A stretch of DNA of 64,000 nucleotides from Betaproteobacteria bacterium (GTDB lineage Bacteria; Pseudomonadota; Gammaproteobacteria; Burkholderiales; Rhodocyclaceae). Every line of letters starts with the position of its first letter. The first letter of the stretch is position 1. Shown piece after piece: positions 33,649 to 41,785 of this stretch. The notes below the pieces were generated by a model, which worked only from the letters and a program-made list of their open reading frames with translations, was not told the origin of the DNA and searched no databases. Where the stretch lies: contig JADJLT010000001.1 of NCBI GenBank assembly GCA_016709965.1, positions 1,006,001 through 1,070,000 on the forward strand, given 5' to 3'. The translations under genes were made by a program, and so were the position numbers.

Positions 33649-35388
33649 TCAAGCATGGTCGCAATCGGCCAGGAAGCTCAACAACTCCTCGCGCAAACGG
33701 TAGTAATCCGGATGTTCGAGCAGCATTTTGCGCGAGCGCGGGCGCGGCAGATCGACTTCAAGTATCTTGCCCACCTTCGCGCGCGGACCATTGGTCATCA
33801 TGATCACGCGATCGGCGAGCAGAATGGCTTCATCGACGTCGTGAGTGATGACCATGGCAGTCAGTTGTTCGCGACTCCATACATCCATCAACACTTCCTG
33901 CAGATCCCAGCGAGTCAGCGAGTCCAACATGCCGAACGGCTCGTCGAGCAACAGCAGCTTTGGCGACAGGGCGAAAGCCCGGGCAATACCGACACGCTGC
34001 TTCATGCCATTCGACAACTCACCGGCTTTCTTGTCCATCGAATCAGCCAGACCAACGCGGCTCAGGAAATGGGTGGCGATGTCACGACGCTCTGCCTTCG
34101 AGGCGTGCGGATAGACTTGTTCAACTCCGAGGCTGACATTCTCATAAGCACTCAACCAGGGAATCAAGCTGGGCGCCTGGAAAACGATACCGCGATCCGG
34201 ACCGGCGGAATCGATTTCACGGTTGTCGAGCAGGACAACCCCTTCGCTGATGTCATTCAGTCCGGCCACCATCGACAACACCGTCGACTTGCCGCAACCG
34301 GAATGCCCGATGACCGAGACGAACTCGCCCTTTTTCATGCGCAGATCGAATTTCTCGACCACCGTCAGCGGACCCTTCTTGGTCGGATAAATCTTCGACA
34401 CTTGCGAAAATTCGACATAACGGTCGTAATGCGGCAGCACCTTGGCCTCGCCCGCCTTCGCAGCTCCCGGACGCAAATGCTTTAGACTTTCTTCATACTC
34501 GGTACTGGTGTTCGGCAACACATTGGGCAATGCCACGACATTGCTCATATCGCCCGCCTGGTCAGCGCCCACCTTCATCAGGTATTCAGTGACCTCCTTG
34601 CGCAGACGCTTGAACTCCGGGTCGTGGTTCATCGCCGTACGATCACGCGGCCTGGCCAGATTGATTTCGAACTCTGGTCCAAAGGTAGCGCCCGGCCCGG
34701 GATTCAACGGGATGATGCGGTCGGCCATCAACAGGCCTTCATCCACATCATTGGTGATCAGGATGACGGTCTTCTTCTCCTGCTCCCATATACGCAGAAT
34801 TTCGTCCTGCAGATTGCCCCGGGTCAATGCGTCAAGGGCTGACAGCGGCTCATCCAGCAAGAGGATTTCCGGGCTGGCCGACAAGGCACGTGCCACGTTA
34901 ACACGCTGCCGCATACCGCCGGACAACTCGGCCGGACGCCGGTCAATCGCGTGTGACAGGCCGACCATCTCGATGTATTTCTCGGCCTTGGCTTTCCGCG
35001 CTTCAGCCGAAAGATCAGGAAATATCTGGTCGACCGCCAACGCCACATTCTGGCGTACGGTCATCCACGGCATCAGCGAGTAGTTCTGGAAAACCACGCC
35101 GCGATCGGGGCCAGGCCCCGAAACTTGCTTGCCTTTGAGGCGAATATTGCCTTGATCGGCCGAGATCAGGCCAGCGATCAAAGAGATCAGGGTGGTCTTG
35201 CCGCTGCCGGAGAAGCCCACGATAGCCACAAACTCGCCTTCCCGGATGCTCAGATTGATGTCCTTGAGCACCGACGTGGTGTGCTTGCCGCTACCGTACG
35301 ATTTTGACAGCCCGGAGATTTCGAGGAAGGCATCGCCAGTTACCAATTCGGGCACTGGCAACGCCTCCTTCATGACAGGTAGTCCCAT
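33649..35388 (-). CDS. nrtCD: Nitrate ABC transporter, tandem ATP-binding protein (NrtCD-type fusion)
   Basis: A 579-residue protein with two complete ABC cassettes in one chain. Walker A GFSGSGKTT (about 58-66) and GHSGCGKST; signatures LSGGMRQRVNVARAL and LSNGMKQRVGIARAF; Walker B LLLDEPLSALD and LLLDEPFGMLD. The second signature reads LSNGM rather than LSGGQ. Unlike cyanobacterial NrtC it carries no substrate-binding domain. It should power nitrate import with NrtA and NrtB, whose genes are immediately upstream. A linker of about 50 residues joins the halves. Confidence 0.9.
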   Translation of the reverse strand: MGLPVMKEALPVPELVTGDAFLEISGLSKSYGSGKHTTSVLKDINLSIREGEFVAIVGFSGSGKTTLISLIAGLISADQGNIRLKGKQVSGPGPDRGVVFQNYSLMPWMTVRQNVALAVDQIFPDLSAEARKAKAEKYIEMVGLSHAIDRRPAELSGGMRQRVNVARALSASPEILLLDEPLSALDALTRGNLQDEILRIWEQEKKTVILITNDVDEGLLMADRIIPLNPGPGATFGPEFEINLARPRDRTAMNHDPEFKRLRKEVTEYLMKVGADQAGDMSNVVALPNVLPNTSTEYEESLKHLRPGAAKAGEAKVLPHYDRYVEFSQVSKIYPTKKGPLTVVEKFDLRMKKGEFVSVIGHSGCGKSTVLSMVAGLNDISEGVVLLDNREIDSAGPDRGIVFQAPSLIPWLSAYENVSLGVEQVYPHASKAERRDIATHFLSRVGLADSMDKKAGELSNGMKQRVGIARAFALSPKLLLLDEPFGMLDSLTRWDLQEVLMDVWSREQLTAMVITHDVDEAILLADRVIMMTNGPRAKVGKILEVDLPRPRSRKMLLEHPDYYRLREELLSFLADCDHA

Positions 35389-35403
35389 GTTTATCTCCTC
35401 GGG

Positions 35404-36417
35404 TTAGTTGGCTTCGCCGAAGCTGACCAGTTGCTGCAAGGTGGCCATCATGCGGTCGAGCATGAACCCGACAAATCCGATGGTGAAAACGGCAACCATG
35501 ATGCGGCCCAGCGAGTGCGAACTGCCATTCTGGAATTCATCCCAGACAAACTTGCCCAGACCGGGGTTCTGCGCCAGCATTTCGGCGGCAATCAACACCA
35601 TCCAGCCCACACCGAGTGCAAGACGCAAGCCGGTAAATATCAGCTTGAGGGATGACGGCAGGACGATCTTGGTCACCTTGGTCCATGCAGACAAACGCAG
35701 TACTTTGGAGACATTCATCAGATCCTTGTCGATCGATGCCACGCCCACAGCGGTATTAATCAGCGTCGGCCACAGTGAACACAAGGTCACGGTAATGGCG
35801 GAAACAATGAATGATTTCTCGAACATCGGATCCTGGCTGGTGTAGATCGCGCTGATCACAATGGTGACGATAGGCAACCAGGCCAATGGCGAAACCGGTC
35901 GAAAAATCTGGATCAGCGGATTGATGGCGATCTGGAAGGTACGCGACAAGCCACACAGGATGCCAAGCGGAATAGCCACCAGCGTGCCGATGGCAAAGCC
36001 GGTGAATACCGTATAGAGGCTGGTCACGATCTGGTCCAGATAAGTCCGCTTGCCCGTCCAGGTCCGCATCGTGATATCTGCCTTGGGATCTTCGGCCACG
36101 GCTTCGGCAACGCGCTTTTTCTGACGCTCGTAGAAGGCAGCTTCCTTTTCGCGCTCGGCGTAGTGATCTGCTACCAGCCCTTTGGCTTCCTCATACACCT
36201 GCGCCGGACCGGGAATTTCGCCCAGGCTGGTCTGCACACCGGAAGCCAGCACGCTCCAGATAGTCAGAAAAATGGCGAAGGCCAGAATGGGCACGCCAAT
36301 CTGAAGGAGTATCTCGCGCATCTGTTCGCGCGGATCTTCCCCTGCGGCAAGCCGCACAAATGGCACAAACCATGTGAGACCTGTCTTGGTAAAAAAATTT
36401 GCAAGTTGAATTAGCAT
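35404..36417 (-). CDS. nrtB: Nitrate ABC transporter permease
   Basis: A 337-residue inner-membrane permease of the BPD_transp_1 family. An extended N-terminal region precedes the first membrane segment (VPILAFAIFLTIWSVLA), and an unusually long charged loop (HYAEREKEAAFYERQKKRVA) comes before the permease core. The EAA-like coupling loop contains VSKVLRLSAWTKVTKIVLPS. The ATG at 36417 has GGGGTG seven bases upstream; a GTG at 36426 is an alternative. It follows nrtA by about 100 bp. Confidence 0.9.
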   Translation of the reverse strand: MLIQLANFFTKTGLTWFVPFVRLAAGEDPREQMREILLQIGVPILAFAIFLTIWSVLASGVQTSLGEIPGPAQVYEEAKGLVADHYAEREKEAAFYERQKKRVAEAVAEDPKADITMRTWTGKRTYLDQIVTSLYTVFTGFAIGTLVAIPLGILCGLSRTFQIAINPLIQIFRPVSPLAWLPIVTIVISAIYTSQDPMFEKSFIVSAITVTLCSLWPTLINTAVGVASIDKDLMNVSKVLRLSAWTKVTKIVLPSSLKLIFTGLRLALGVGWMVLIAAEMLAQNPGLGKFVWDEFQNGSSHSLGRIMVAVFTIGFVGFMLDRMMATLQQLVSFGEAN

Positions 36418-36522
36418 TTTGGTCACCCCATTCGCAATATTCGCGAACTGTTCTCTTGTTCAATATTTTCCCGTAGCTGGCGACTGGCCGGCAAAAGCCA
36501 GCCGCCAGCCACGGAGCTACAC

Positions 36523-37932
36523 TTACTTGACCTTGTCTTTGCCTTTCAAACCGATTTTCAGGCTGTCGATATACGCATTGGGCTTGGAACCGTCGTAGGC
36601 GACGCCATCGATGAAGTCTTTCTGCACCGGCTTGAAGCCAGACTCCTTGTCGAGATCAGGAAAATCGGAGGCCTTCATCTTGCCTTCGGCAATCAGCTCC
36701 TTGGCTGCTACCGCGTATATGTCCGGGCGATAAACCTTCTTGGCGATATCCTTGTACCAAGAGTCCGGCTTGAATTCCGGAATCTGACCCCAGCGGCGCA
36801 TCTGGGTCAGGTACCAGATAGCATCGGAGTAATACGGATAGGTCGCGTTGTAACGGAAGAACACGTTGAAGTCAGGCACCTTGCGGACATCGCCCTTTTC
36901 GTATTCAAAAGTCCCAGTCATGCTGTTGGCAATAACCTTGTAATCCGCGCCCACATAGTTGGACTTGGAGATCATCTTGGCCGCTTCCTGGCGATTCTTG
37001 TCGTTCTCGGCATCCAGCCAGTAAGCAGCGCGGATCATTGCCTTGACAACTGCCTTGTGGGTGATCGGGTACTTGTCATTCCATTGCTTGGTAACGCCGA
37101 AAACTTTTTCCGGATTATTTCGTTCAATCTCGATGTCGGTAATGACCGGGGCGCCGATACCCTTGAACACAGCCTGCTGGTTCCAAGGTTCGCCGACGCA
37201 GTAACCATCGATGGTGCCAGCTTCCATGGTCGCCGGCATCTGCGGCGGCGGGGTTACGGACAGCAGGACATCGGCACCAATATTGCCGGCGGTATCGCCT
37301 TTGAGCGGTGCGTAGTACCCCGGGTTCATCCCGCCGGAAGCCAGCCAGTAGCGCAGTTCATAGTTATGGGTCGAGACCGGGAAGACCATGCCCATTTTGA
37401 ACGGCTTGCCATCCTTCTTGTAATCATCAACCACGGCCTTCAGATAATCGGCCTTGATCGGGTGAACCGGCTTGCCGTCGGGCTGCTTCGGCAGCTTGGC
37501 CTTGAGTTTTTCCATGACCGCATTGGATACGGTAATGGCGTTGCCATTCAGGTCCATGCTGAAGGCAGTAATGATGTCGGCCTTGGTGCCGTAACCGATG
37601 GTGGCACCGATCGGCTGGCCAGCCAGCATGTGCGCACCGTCCAGTTCGCCGGAAATAACGCGGTCGAGCAAAACCTTCCAGTTAGCCTGGGCTTCGAGAG
37701 TAACGAACAATCCTTCGTCCTCGAAATAGCCTTTTTCATAAGCCACAGCCAGCGGAACCATATCGGTCAGCTTGATAAATCCAAATTTGAGGTCCGGCTT
37801 TTCGACCTTGGCCTTGGCTGCAATAGCTGGCGAGCTGGCTGCAAAAGCGGCAACAACTGCGGTGGTCAGTACTGCGCGAGTGAAGCGTGCAGCGTATGAC
37901 GCTGGCGCTTTCATCTGTGGTTGCTGTTTCAT
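36523..37932 (-). CDS. nrtA: Nitrate-binding protein of the ABC importer
   Basis: A 469-residue periplasmic protein. The signal is a long Tat/Sec-like leader with RFTRAVLTTAVVAAFAASSP and an AKA cleavage region. The mature part begins KPDLKFGFIKLTDMVPLAVA, with SGELDGAHMLAGQPIGATIG, STHNYELRYWLASGGMNPGY and GTIDGYCVGEPWNQQAV, all characteristic of NrtA/CmpA-type oxyanion binders. It captures nitrate for NrtB/NrtCD. It is a paralogue of nasS, which precedes it by 26 bp and lacks a signal peptide. Confidence 0.93.
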   Translation of the reverse strand: MKQQPQMKAPASYAARFTRAVLTTAVVAAFAASSPAIAAKAKVEKPDLKFGFIKLTDMVPLAVAYEKGYFEDEGLFVTLEAQANWKVLLDRVISGELDGAHMLAGQPIGATIGYGTKADIITAFSMDLNGNAITVSNAVMEKLKAKLPKQPDGKPVHPIKADYLKAVVDDYKKDGKPFKMGMVFPVSTHNYELRYWLASGGMNPGYYAPLKGDTAGNIGADVLLSVTPPPQMPATMEAGTIDGYCVGEPWNQQAVFKGIGAPVITDIEIERNNPEKVFGVTKQWNDKYPITHKAVVKAMIRAAYWLDAENDKNRQEAAKMISKSNYVGADYKVIANSMTGTFEYEKGDVRKVPDFNVFFRYNATYPYYSDAIWYLTQMRRWGQIPEFKPDSWYKDIAKKVYRPDIYAVAAKELIAEGKMKASDFPDLDKESGFKPVQKDFIDGVAYDGSKPNAYIDSLKIGLKGKDKVK

Positions 37933-37958
37933 TGACCTACTCCTTTTTTATAAAACGA

Positions 37959-39152
37959 TTAAACGAATAATTTTTCAGCGCGAACTGAAAACGAATCTGC
38001 ATATCCTTGCGGGTCCGAGCCATCCCAGCAGACGCCGTCGATAAGGCGACTGCTCCGCATGAGGCTGGATGGCACGTTGACGCCGGCCTGCTCCGCCCCC
38101 TGGCGATAGATATCGATGCGATTGACGGCGCTGGCCACTGACAGGTAATCGGGATGGTCATCCAGCAGTCCCCAGCGTTTGTGCTGAGTCATGAACCACA
38201 TACCGTCAGAGAGATAGGGGAAATTCACGGCGCCACCATCAAAGAACTTCATGCGGTGCTTGTCATCCCAGCTCTTGCCCAGACCATCCTGATAACGCCC
38301 CTGCATCCGCGAGGCGATGACTTCGGCATCGGTATCAATGTAGGCCGGGTGAGCAATCACCTCTGCGGCTTTCTGTTTGTTGTCCATCGAAGCGTCAATC
38401 CAGCGGCTTGACTCAAGGAGTGCGGCGACCAGGGCACGGGCACTATTCGGATAGCGCGTCACCCACGTATCGGTCGTGCCGAGTACCTTTTCAGGGTGGT
38501 CGGGCCAGATATCCTGAGAGGTCGTCGCCGAGAATCCAACGTTATCGATGATGGCCTTGTTATTCCACGGCTCGCCAACACAGCATCCATCCATGTTGCC
38601 AGCGCGCATCCGGCTCACCATTTTGGGCGGCGGCACCGTAATCGTCCGGACATCCGATACCGGATTGATGCCATAGCTGGCAAGCCAGTAATACAGCCAC
38701 ATGGCGTGCGTTCCGGTCGGAAAGGTCTGGGCGAAGGTATAGGTCCGCTCCCGACGCGCCACCGCGTTGGCGAGCGAAGGACCATCGATGATCCCGGCTT
38801 CGCGCAACTGCCGTGAAAGCGTGATGCCCTGTCCATTCTGGTTCAGCGACATCAGTATTGCCATATCCCGCTTTGGACCGCCAATACCCAACTGCACACC
38901 ATAGACCATGCCGTACAATGCATGTGCCGCATCCAGTTCGCCGCTCAGCAGCTTGTCACGGACAGAAGCCCACGACGACTCTCTGGTTGGAATGATCTTT
39001 ATGCCGTGCTTTTCGTCGAAACCTTTTACCGCCGCCATGACGACAGAAGCGCAATCGGTGAGGGGCATGAAGCCGACCTTGAGCGTCCTCTTCTCCGGCG
39101 CATCCGGGCCAGGGACGTAGTGTTCGCAAGTTGTGTCCGCAATGATGGGCAT
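37959..39152 (-). CDS. nasS: NasS-like cytoplasmic nitrate sensor
   Basis: A 397-residue NrtA-like protein without a signal peptide, so cytoplasmic. LKVGFMPLTDCASVVMAAVK, SGELDAAHALYGMVYGVQLG, TGTHAMWLYYWLASYGINPV and GNMDGCCVGEPWNNKAI mirror NrtA. Together with the adjacent ANTAR gene this identifies it as NasS, which holds NasT when nitrate is absent. The frame is open to 39260, but the ATG at 39152 (MPIIADTTCEHYVPG) has a GGGAG site and leaves a leader of about 200 nt after a sigma-54 promoter. Its family also includes CmpA-like binders, but the nasT neighbour decides the call. Confidence 0.85.
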   Translation of the reverse strand: MPIIADTTCEHYVPGPDAPEKRTLKVGFMPLTDCASVVMAAVKGFDEKHGIKIIPTRESSWASVRDKLLSGELDAAHALYGMVYGVQLGIGGPKRDMAILMSLNQNGQGITLSRQLREAGIIDGPSLANAVARRERTYTFAQTFPTGTHAMWLYYWLASYGINPVSDVRTITVPPPKMVSRMRAGNMDGCCVGEPWNNKAIIDNVGFSATTSQDIWPDHPEKVLGTTDTWVTRYPNSARALVAALLESSRWIDASMDNKQKAAEVIAHPAYIDTDAEVIASRMQGRYQDGLGKSWDDKHRMKFFDGGAVNFPYLSDGMWFMTQHKRWGLLDDHPDYLSVASAVNRIDIYRQGAEQAGVNVPSSLMRSSRLIDGVCWDGSDPQGYADSFSVRAEKLFV

Positions 39153-39262
39153 CAGCGCTTCTCCCGTGGCGACAATGTGATCCATGTCGAAGCAAGCAAA
39201 CCGGGCATTTATTCCGGCAAAAAGCCGGATCCCCGATTCATTGGCATCGCCATCAATCATCC

Positions 39263-39349
39263 AAAAAAAAAGGCGTCACACCCTGGCTGCCAAACGGCAA
39301 CGTGGATGGACACCCTTGTCCTCAACCTGCCTGCATTGGCTCGGTCTAC
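39263..39349 (-). promoter_or_regulatory. Structured leader of the nasS-nrt transcript
   Basis: Counting from the predicted sigma-54 start (about 39349), the leader holds GGAC-AAGGGT-GTCC, a hairpin with a six-base loop having A1 and G4 as in ANTAR target RNAs, then GTTGCC-GTTT-GGCAGC, then a run of nine T. A strong terminator stem right before the T run is not evident. Candidate NasT target; weak. Confidence 0.35.
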
Positions 39350-39360
39350 AACTGGACTAT

Positions 39361-39376
39361 CGCAATGGCCGTGCCA
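39361..39376 (-). promoter_or_regulatory. Sigma-54 promoter of nasS-nrtABC
   Basis: TGGCAC-GGCCA-TTGCG on the minus strand: -24 GG and -12 GC doublets at correct spacing (consensus TGGCAC-N5-TTGCW). Start point about 39349. Confidence 0.8.
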
Positions 39377-39379
39377 GGT

Positions 39380-39414
39380 ACTAGTTATTTGGAACTAGTT
39401 ATTAATAACTAGTT
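39380..39414. repeat. 22-bp perfect palindrome plus third half-site
   Basis: AACTAGTTATT/AATAACTAGTT (39393-39414) is a perfect palindrome, and another ACTAGTTATT lies at 39380-39389. They sit between the NtrC-type site and the sigma-54 promoter. Could bind a dimeric regulator or a DNA-bending protein. Confidence 0.75.
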
Positions 39415-39466
39415 ATTTTTCAATAAGTTGGGGGGCAAGAGAGGCAGCGAGGCGACACAAACAAAA

Positions 39467-39483
39467 TGCACTATTGCAGTGCA
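39467..39483. promoter_or_regulatory. NtrC-type enhancer site
   Basis: TGCACT-ATTGC-AGTGCA is a perfect dyad fitting the NtrC consensus TGCACY-N5-RGTGCA. It lies about 125 bp upstream of the predicted sigma-54 start of nasS-nrt. Confidence 0.75.
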
Positions 39484-39506
39484 ACAATCGCATGGCTTGC
39501 ACGCCT

Positions 39507-40082
39507 TTAGAGCAGCACCTTCGCCATGTCGATGATGTCGCGCGCGATTCTCGCCATTGGCTGACCGCGCTCCATGGCCAGCTTGCGGATAGCGTGATAA
39601 GCCGCATCCTCATCCAGACCGCGCGCCTGCATCAGCACGCCCTTGGCCTTATCCACCAATTTTCGATCAGAAAGCTTCTGCGAAACTTCGTCGAGTTCGC
39701 GCCGCAGCGCCTGCGTCTCTTCAAAGCGGGCGCGCGCCACTTCAACAATCGGCTTGATTCGCTTTGGATCCAAACCGTCGACGATATAGGCCGACACACC
39801 CGCCTTTACGGCATCGCGAATGGCATCCTGCCCATCCTCATGCGTAAAAATGACCACTGGGCGCGGCATATCCTTGTTCATTACCGCCAGATTTTCAAGC
39901 GTATCGCGGCTGGGCGACTCGGTATCAATCAGGATGACGTCCGGTTGCAGCTTCTCGACTTCCGATGTGAGATTGTCGGCATCGGCCAGAATGGCAGCGA
40001 CCCGATAGCCGGCTAGCGCCAGCCCCGCGCAGATTTCACCAGCGCGAGAGCGAGATTCATCGATCACAAGTACGTTAAGCAT
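39507..40082 (-). CDS. nasT: NasT-like ANTAR-domain response regulator
   Basis: A 191-residue protein. The N-terminal pseudo-receiver (MLNVLVIDESRSRAGEICAG; DVILIDTESPSRDTLEN) keeps the acidic pocket. The C-terminal ANTAR domain reads VDKAKGVLMQARGLDEDAAYHAIRKLAMERG, which binds paired hairpins in leader RNAs and prevents termination. A coiled coil (FEETQALRRELDEVSQKLSD) links the two. Released by NasS when nitrate is present, it should switch on nitrate genes after transcription start. It follows cbiX by 17 bp. Confidence 0.92.
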   Translation of the reverse strand: MLNVLVIDESRSRAGEICAGLALAGYRVAAILADADNLTSEVEKLQPDVILIDTESPSRDTLENLAVMNKDMPRPVVIFTHEDGQDAIRDAVKAGVSAYIVDGLDPKRIKPIVEVARARFEETQALRRELDEVSQKLSDRKLVDKAKGVLMQARGLDEDAAYHAIRKLAMERGQPMARIARDIIDMAKVLL

Positions 40083-40099
40083 GGTGCCTAACTAGCAAG

Positions 40100-40471
40100 C
40101 TACAGGCCAGCCACCTCCAGGGCGGCACTCGCCATGGCCTGAACCACCAGTTCATGTTCACCAATGGCATTACCAAGTGAAAACTCGACCTCAGGGTAGG
40201 TCGACCGCAGCATGTCCAGCATCTCCGGGGTCTCTTTCTTCAAATGCCCGCCGCGCGCAATGAACATCGGCAGCACGACAATTTTGTCCGCTCCTTGGGC
40301 AATCAATTCGGCCGCCCGCTCAGGCAGCGTTGGCGCCATGAATTCGAGAAAAGCGAGTTCAACCGGAACGGCACTCATGCGTTGGCGGACAACCGCCTGC
40401 ACGCGGCGCATCGGATTGGCCCATTCCGGGTCGCGTGCGCCGTGGGCGAAAAGAATCAGGGCTGTAGTCAT
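40100..40471 (-). CDS. CbiX/SirB-type sirohydrochlorin chelatase (short form)
   Basis: A 123-residue single-domain chelatase beginning MTTALILFAHGARDPEWANP. The metal-ligand His10 in FAHGARD and the second one in MFIARGGHLKKETPEML are present. This half-size form acts as a dimer, as CbiXS does. It inserts iron or cobalt into sirohydrochlorin; beside nirB the obvious role is making siroheme for nitrite reductase. Cotranscribed with nasT. Confidence 0.88.
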   Translation of the reverse strand: MTTALILFAHGARDPEWANPMRRVQAVVRQRMSAVPVELAFLEFMAPTLPERAAELIAQGADKIVVLPMFIARGGHLKKETPEMLDMLRSTYPEVEFSLGNAIGEHELVVQAMASAALEVAGL

Positions 40472-40530
40472 GGTTCGATACTCGTTGTGAATGTTTGAAT
40501 TATCTGGTCTCTATGCGGCTCAACGGCGCC

Positions 40531-41724
40531 TTAGACCGGCCTTTTCTGTGATGCCATTAAAACCAGCGTCAACAGGCAGAAGGCAGCGCCCGCGTAAAAG
40601 GTAGAAGAGGCGCCGTAGACATCCCACATAAAGCCGGCACAGACACTGGCCAGCAACATGGCGAGCCCGCTGATCAGATTGAAAAACCCGTAGGCAGTTC
40701 CACGCAAATCGGCCGGTGCAGTATCGGCAACCATTGTGGCCAGCAAACCCTGTGTCATGCCGAGATGTATGCCCCACAGGACCACGCCGGCAAGAACCGT
40801 ACGCCAGTGGGCGCTACTTGCCAGCACGAGGTCGGCAGCGATCAGCACAAACAGGCCGATGACCAGCAACCGCGTGTGGCTGACGCGATCTGACAGCTTG
40901 CCGAAGGGATAGGCTGACAGCGAATAGACAACGTTCATGGCAACCATGACCAGAGGAATCAGCGCCAGTGCCATGCCCCCCTGCTGCGCCCGCAAGACGA
41001 GAAAGGCTTCACTGAAACGAGCCAGGGTGAATAATCCACCAACCGCTACCACCCACCAATAGGGTGCAGAAAGCCGCGACAGATTGGCCCGGCTGATCGG
41101 ATTACGGCGAGTGCCCGGCACAGCATGATCCGGCTCACGAACACCAAATACTAGTAGTGCAACGGCTAGCAGACCCGGAATCACCGCCACCCAGAAGACT
41201 GCCCGAAAATCGTCCTGCCACAGCAACATCAGACCTACCGCCAACAGCGGACCGGCAAATGCGCCCACGGTGTCGAGCGACTGGCGCAAGCCAAAGGCCG
41301 CGCCACGCAGTTCTGGCGGCGCTATGTCGGCCACCAGCGCGTCGCGCGGCGCACCGCGGATGCCTTTCCCTACGCGGTCGGTCAGACGGGCGGCGAGAAT
41401 CAGTCCGGCACTCGAGGCCAGCGCAAAGAATGGCTTGGTCAAGGCGCCAAGCGCATAACCAAACACCGCCAAACCTTTGCGCTTGCCAAGGTAATCACTG
41501 AGCGTCCCGGAAAAAATCTTGACGATCAGCGCCGTCGCCTCGGCGAGGCCTTCGATAACACCCACCATCAGGGCGCTGATGCCAAGGCTACCCACCATGA
41601 ACAACGGCAACAGGCTGTGAATCATCTCGGACGAGATATCCATGAGCAGGCTGACGAAGCCGAGCATCCAGATGCCGCGTGGCATTTTGGCCGGCATCGG
41701 CGTGGCGTCCTTTGATTCAGTCAT
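40531..41724 (-). CDS. MFS transporter of unknown substrate
   Basis: A 397-residue protein with about 12 membrane segments, beginning after a hydrophilic tail with MPRGIWMLGFVSLLMDISSE. Loop motifs LSDYLGKRKGLAVFGYA and LTDRVGKGIRGAPRDALVAD are typical of an MFS subgroup often found near metal or anion genes. It is not NarK-like. It lies in the nitrate cluster between a kinase-phosphatase gene and cbiX; a role in nitrate or nitrite export is possible but unproven. Confidence 0.85.
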   Translation of the reverse strand: MTESKDATPMPAKMPRGIWMLGFVSLLMDISSEMIHSLLPLFMVGSLGISALMVGVIEGLAEATALIVKIFSGTLSDYLGKRKGLAVFGYALGALTKPFFALASSAGLILAARLTDRVGKGIRGAPRDALVADIAPPELRGAAFGLRQSLDTVGAFAGPLLAVGLMLLWQDDFRAVFWVAVIPGLLAVALLVFGVREPDHAVPGTRRNPISRANLSRLSAPYWWVVAVGGLFTLARFSEAFLVLRAQQGGMALALIPLVMVAMNVVYSLSAYPFGKLSDRVSHTRLLVIGLFVLIAADLVLASSAHWRTVLAGVVLWGIHLGMTQGLLATMVADTAPADLRGTAYGFFNLISGLAMLLASVCAGFMWDVYGASSTFYAGAAFCLLTLVLMASQKRPV

Positions 41725-41785
41725 TGAGGTCAGCTAGTCTGCATGAAGGAGGAGCGCAGCTTAATCGATTCCCCCTTCCCCGCAA

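Noticed and set aside
37959..39260. Second periplasmic nitrate-binding protein
   Set aside because: No signal peptide at any possible start, and it lies next to an ANTAR gene; cytoplasmic NasS fits better.
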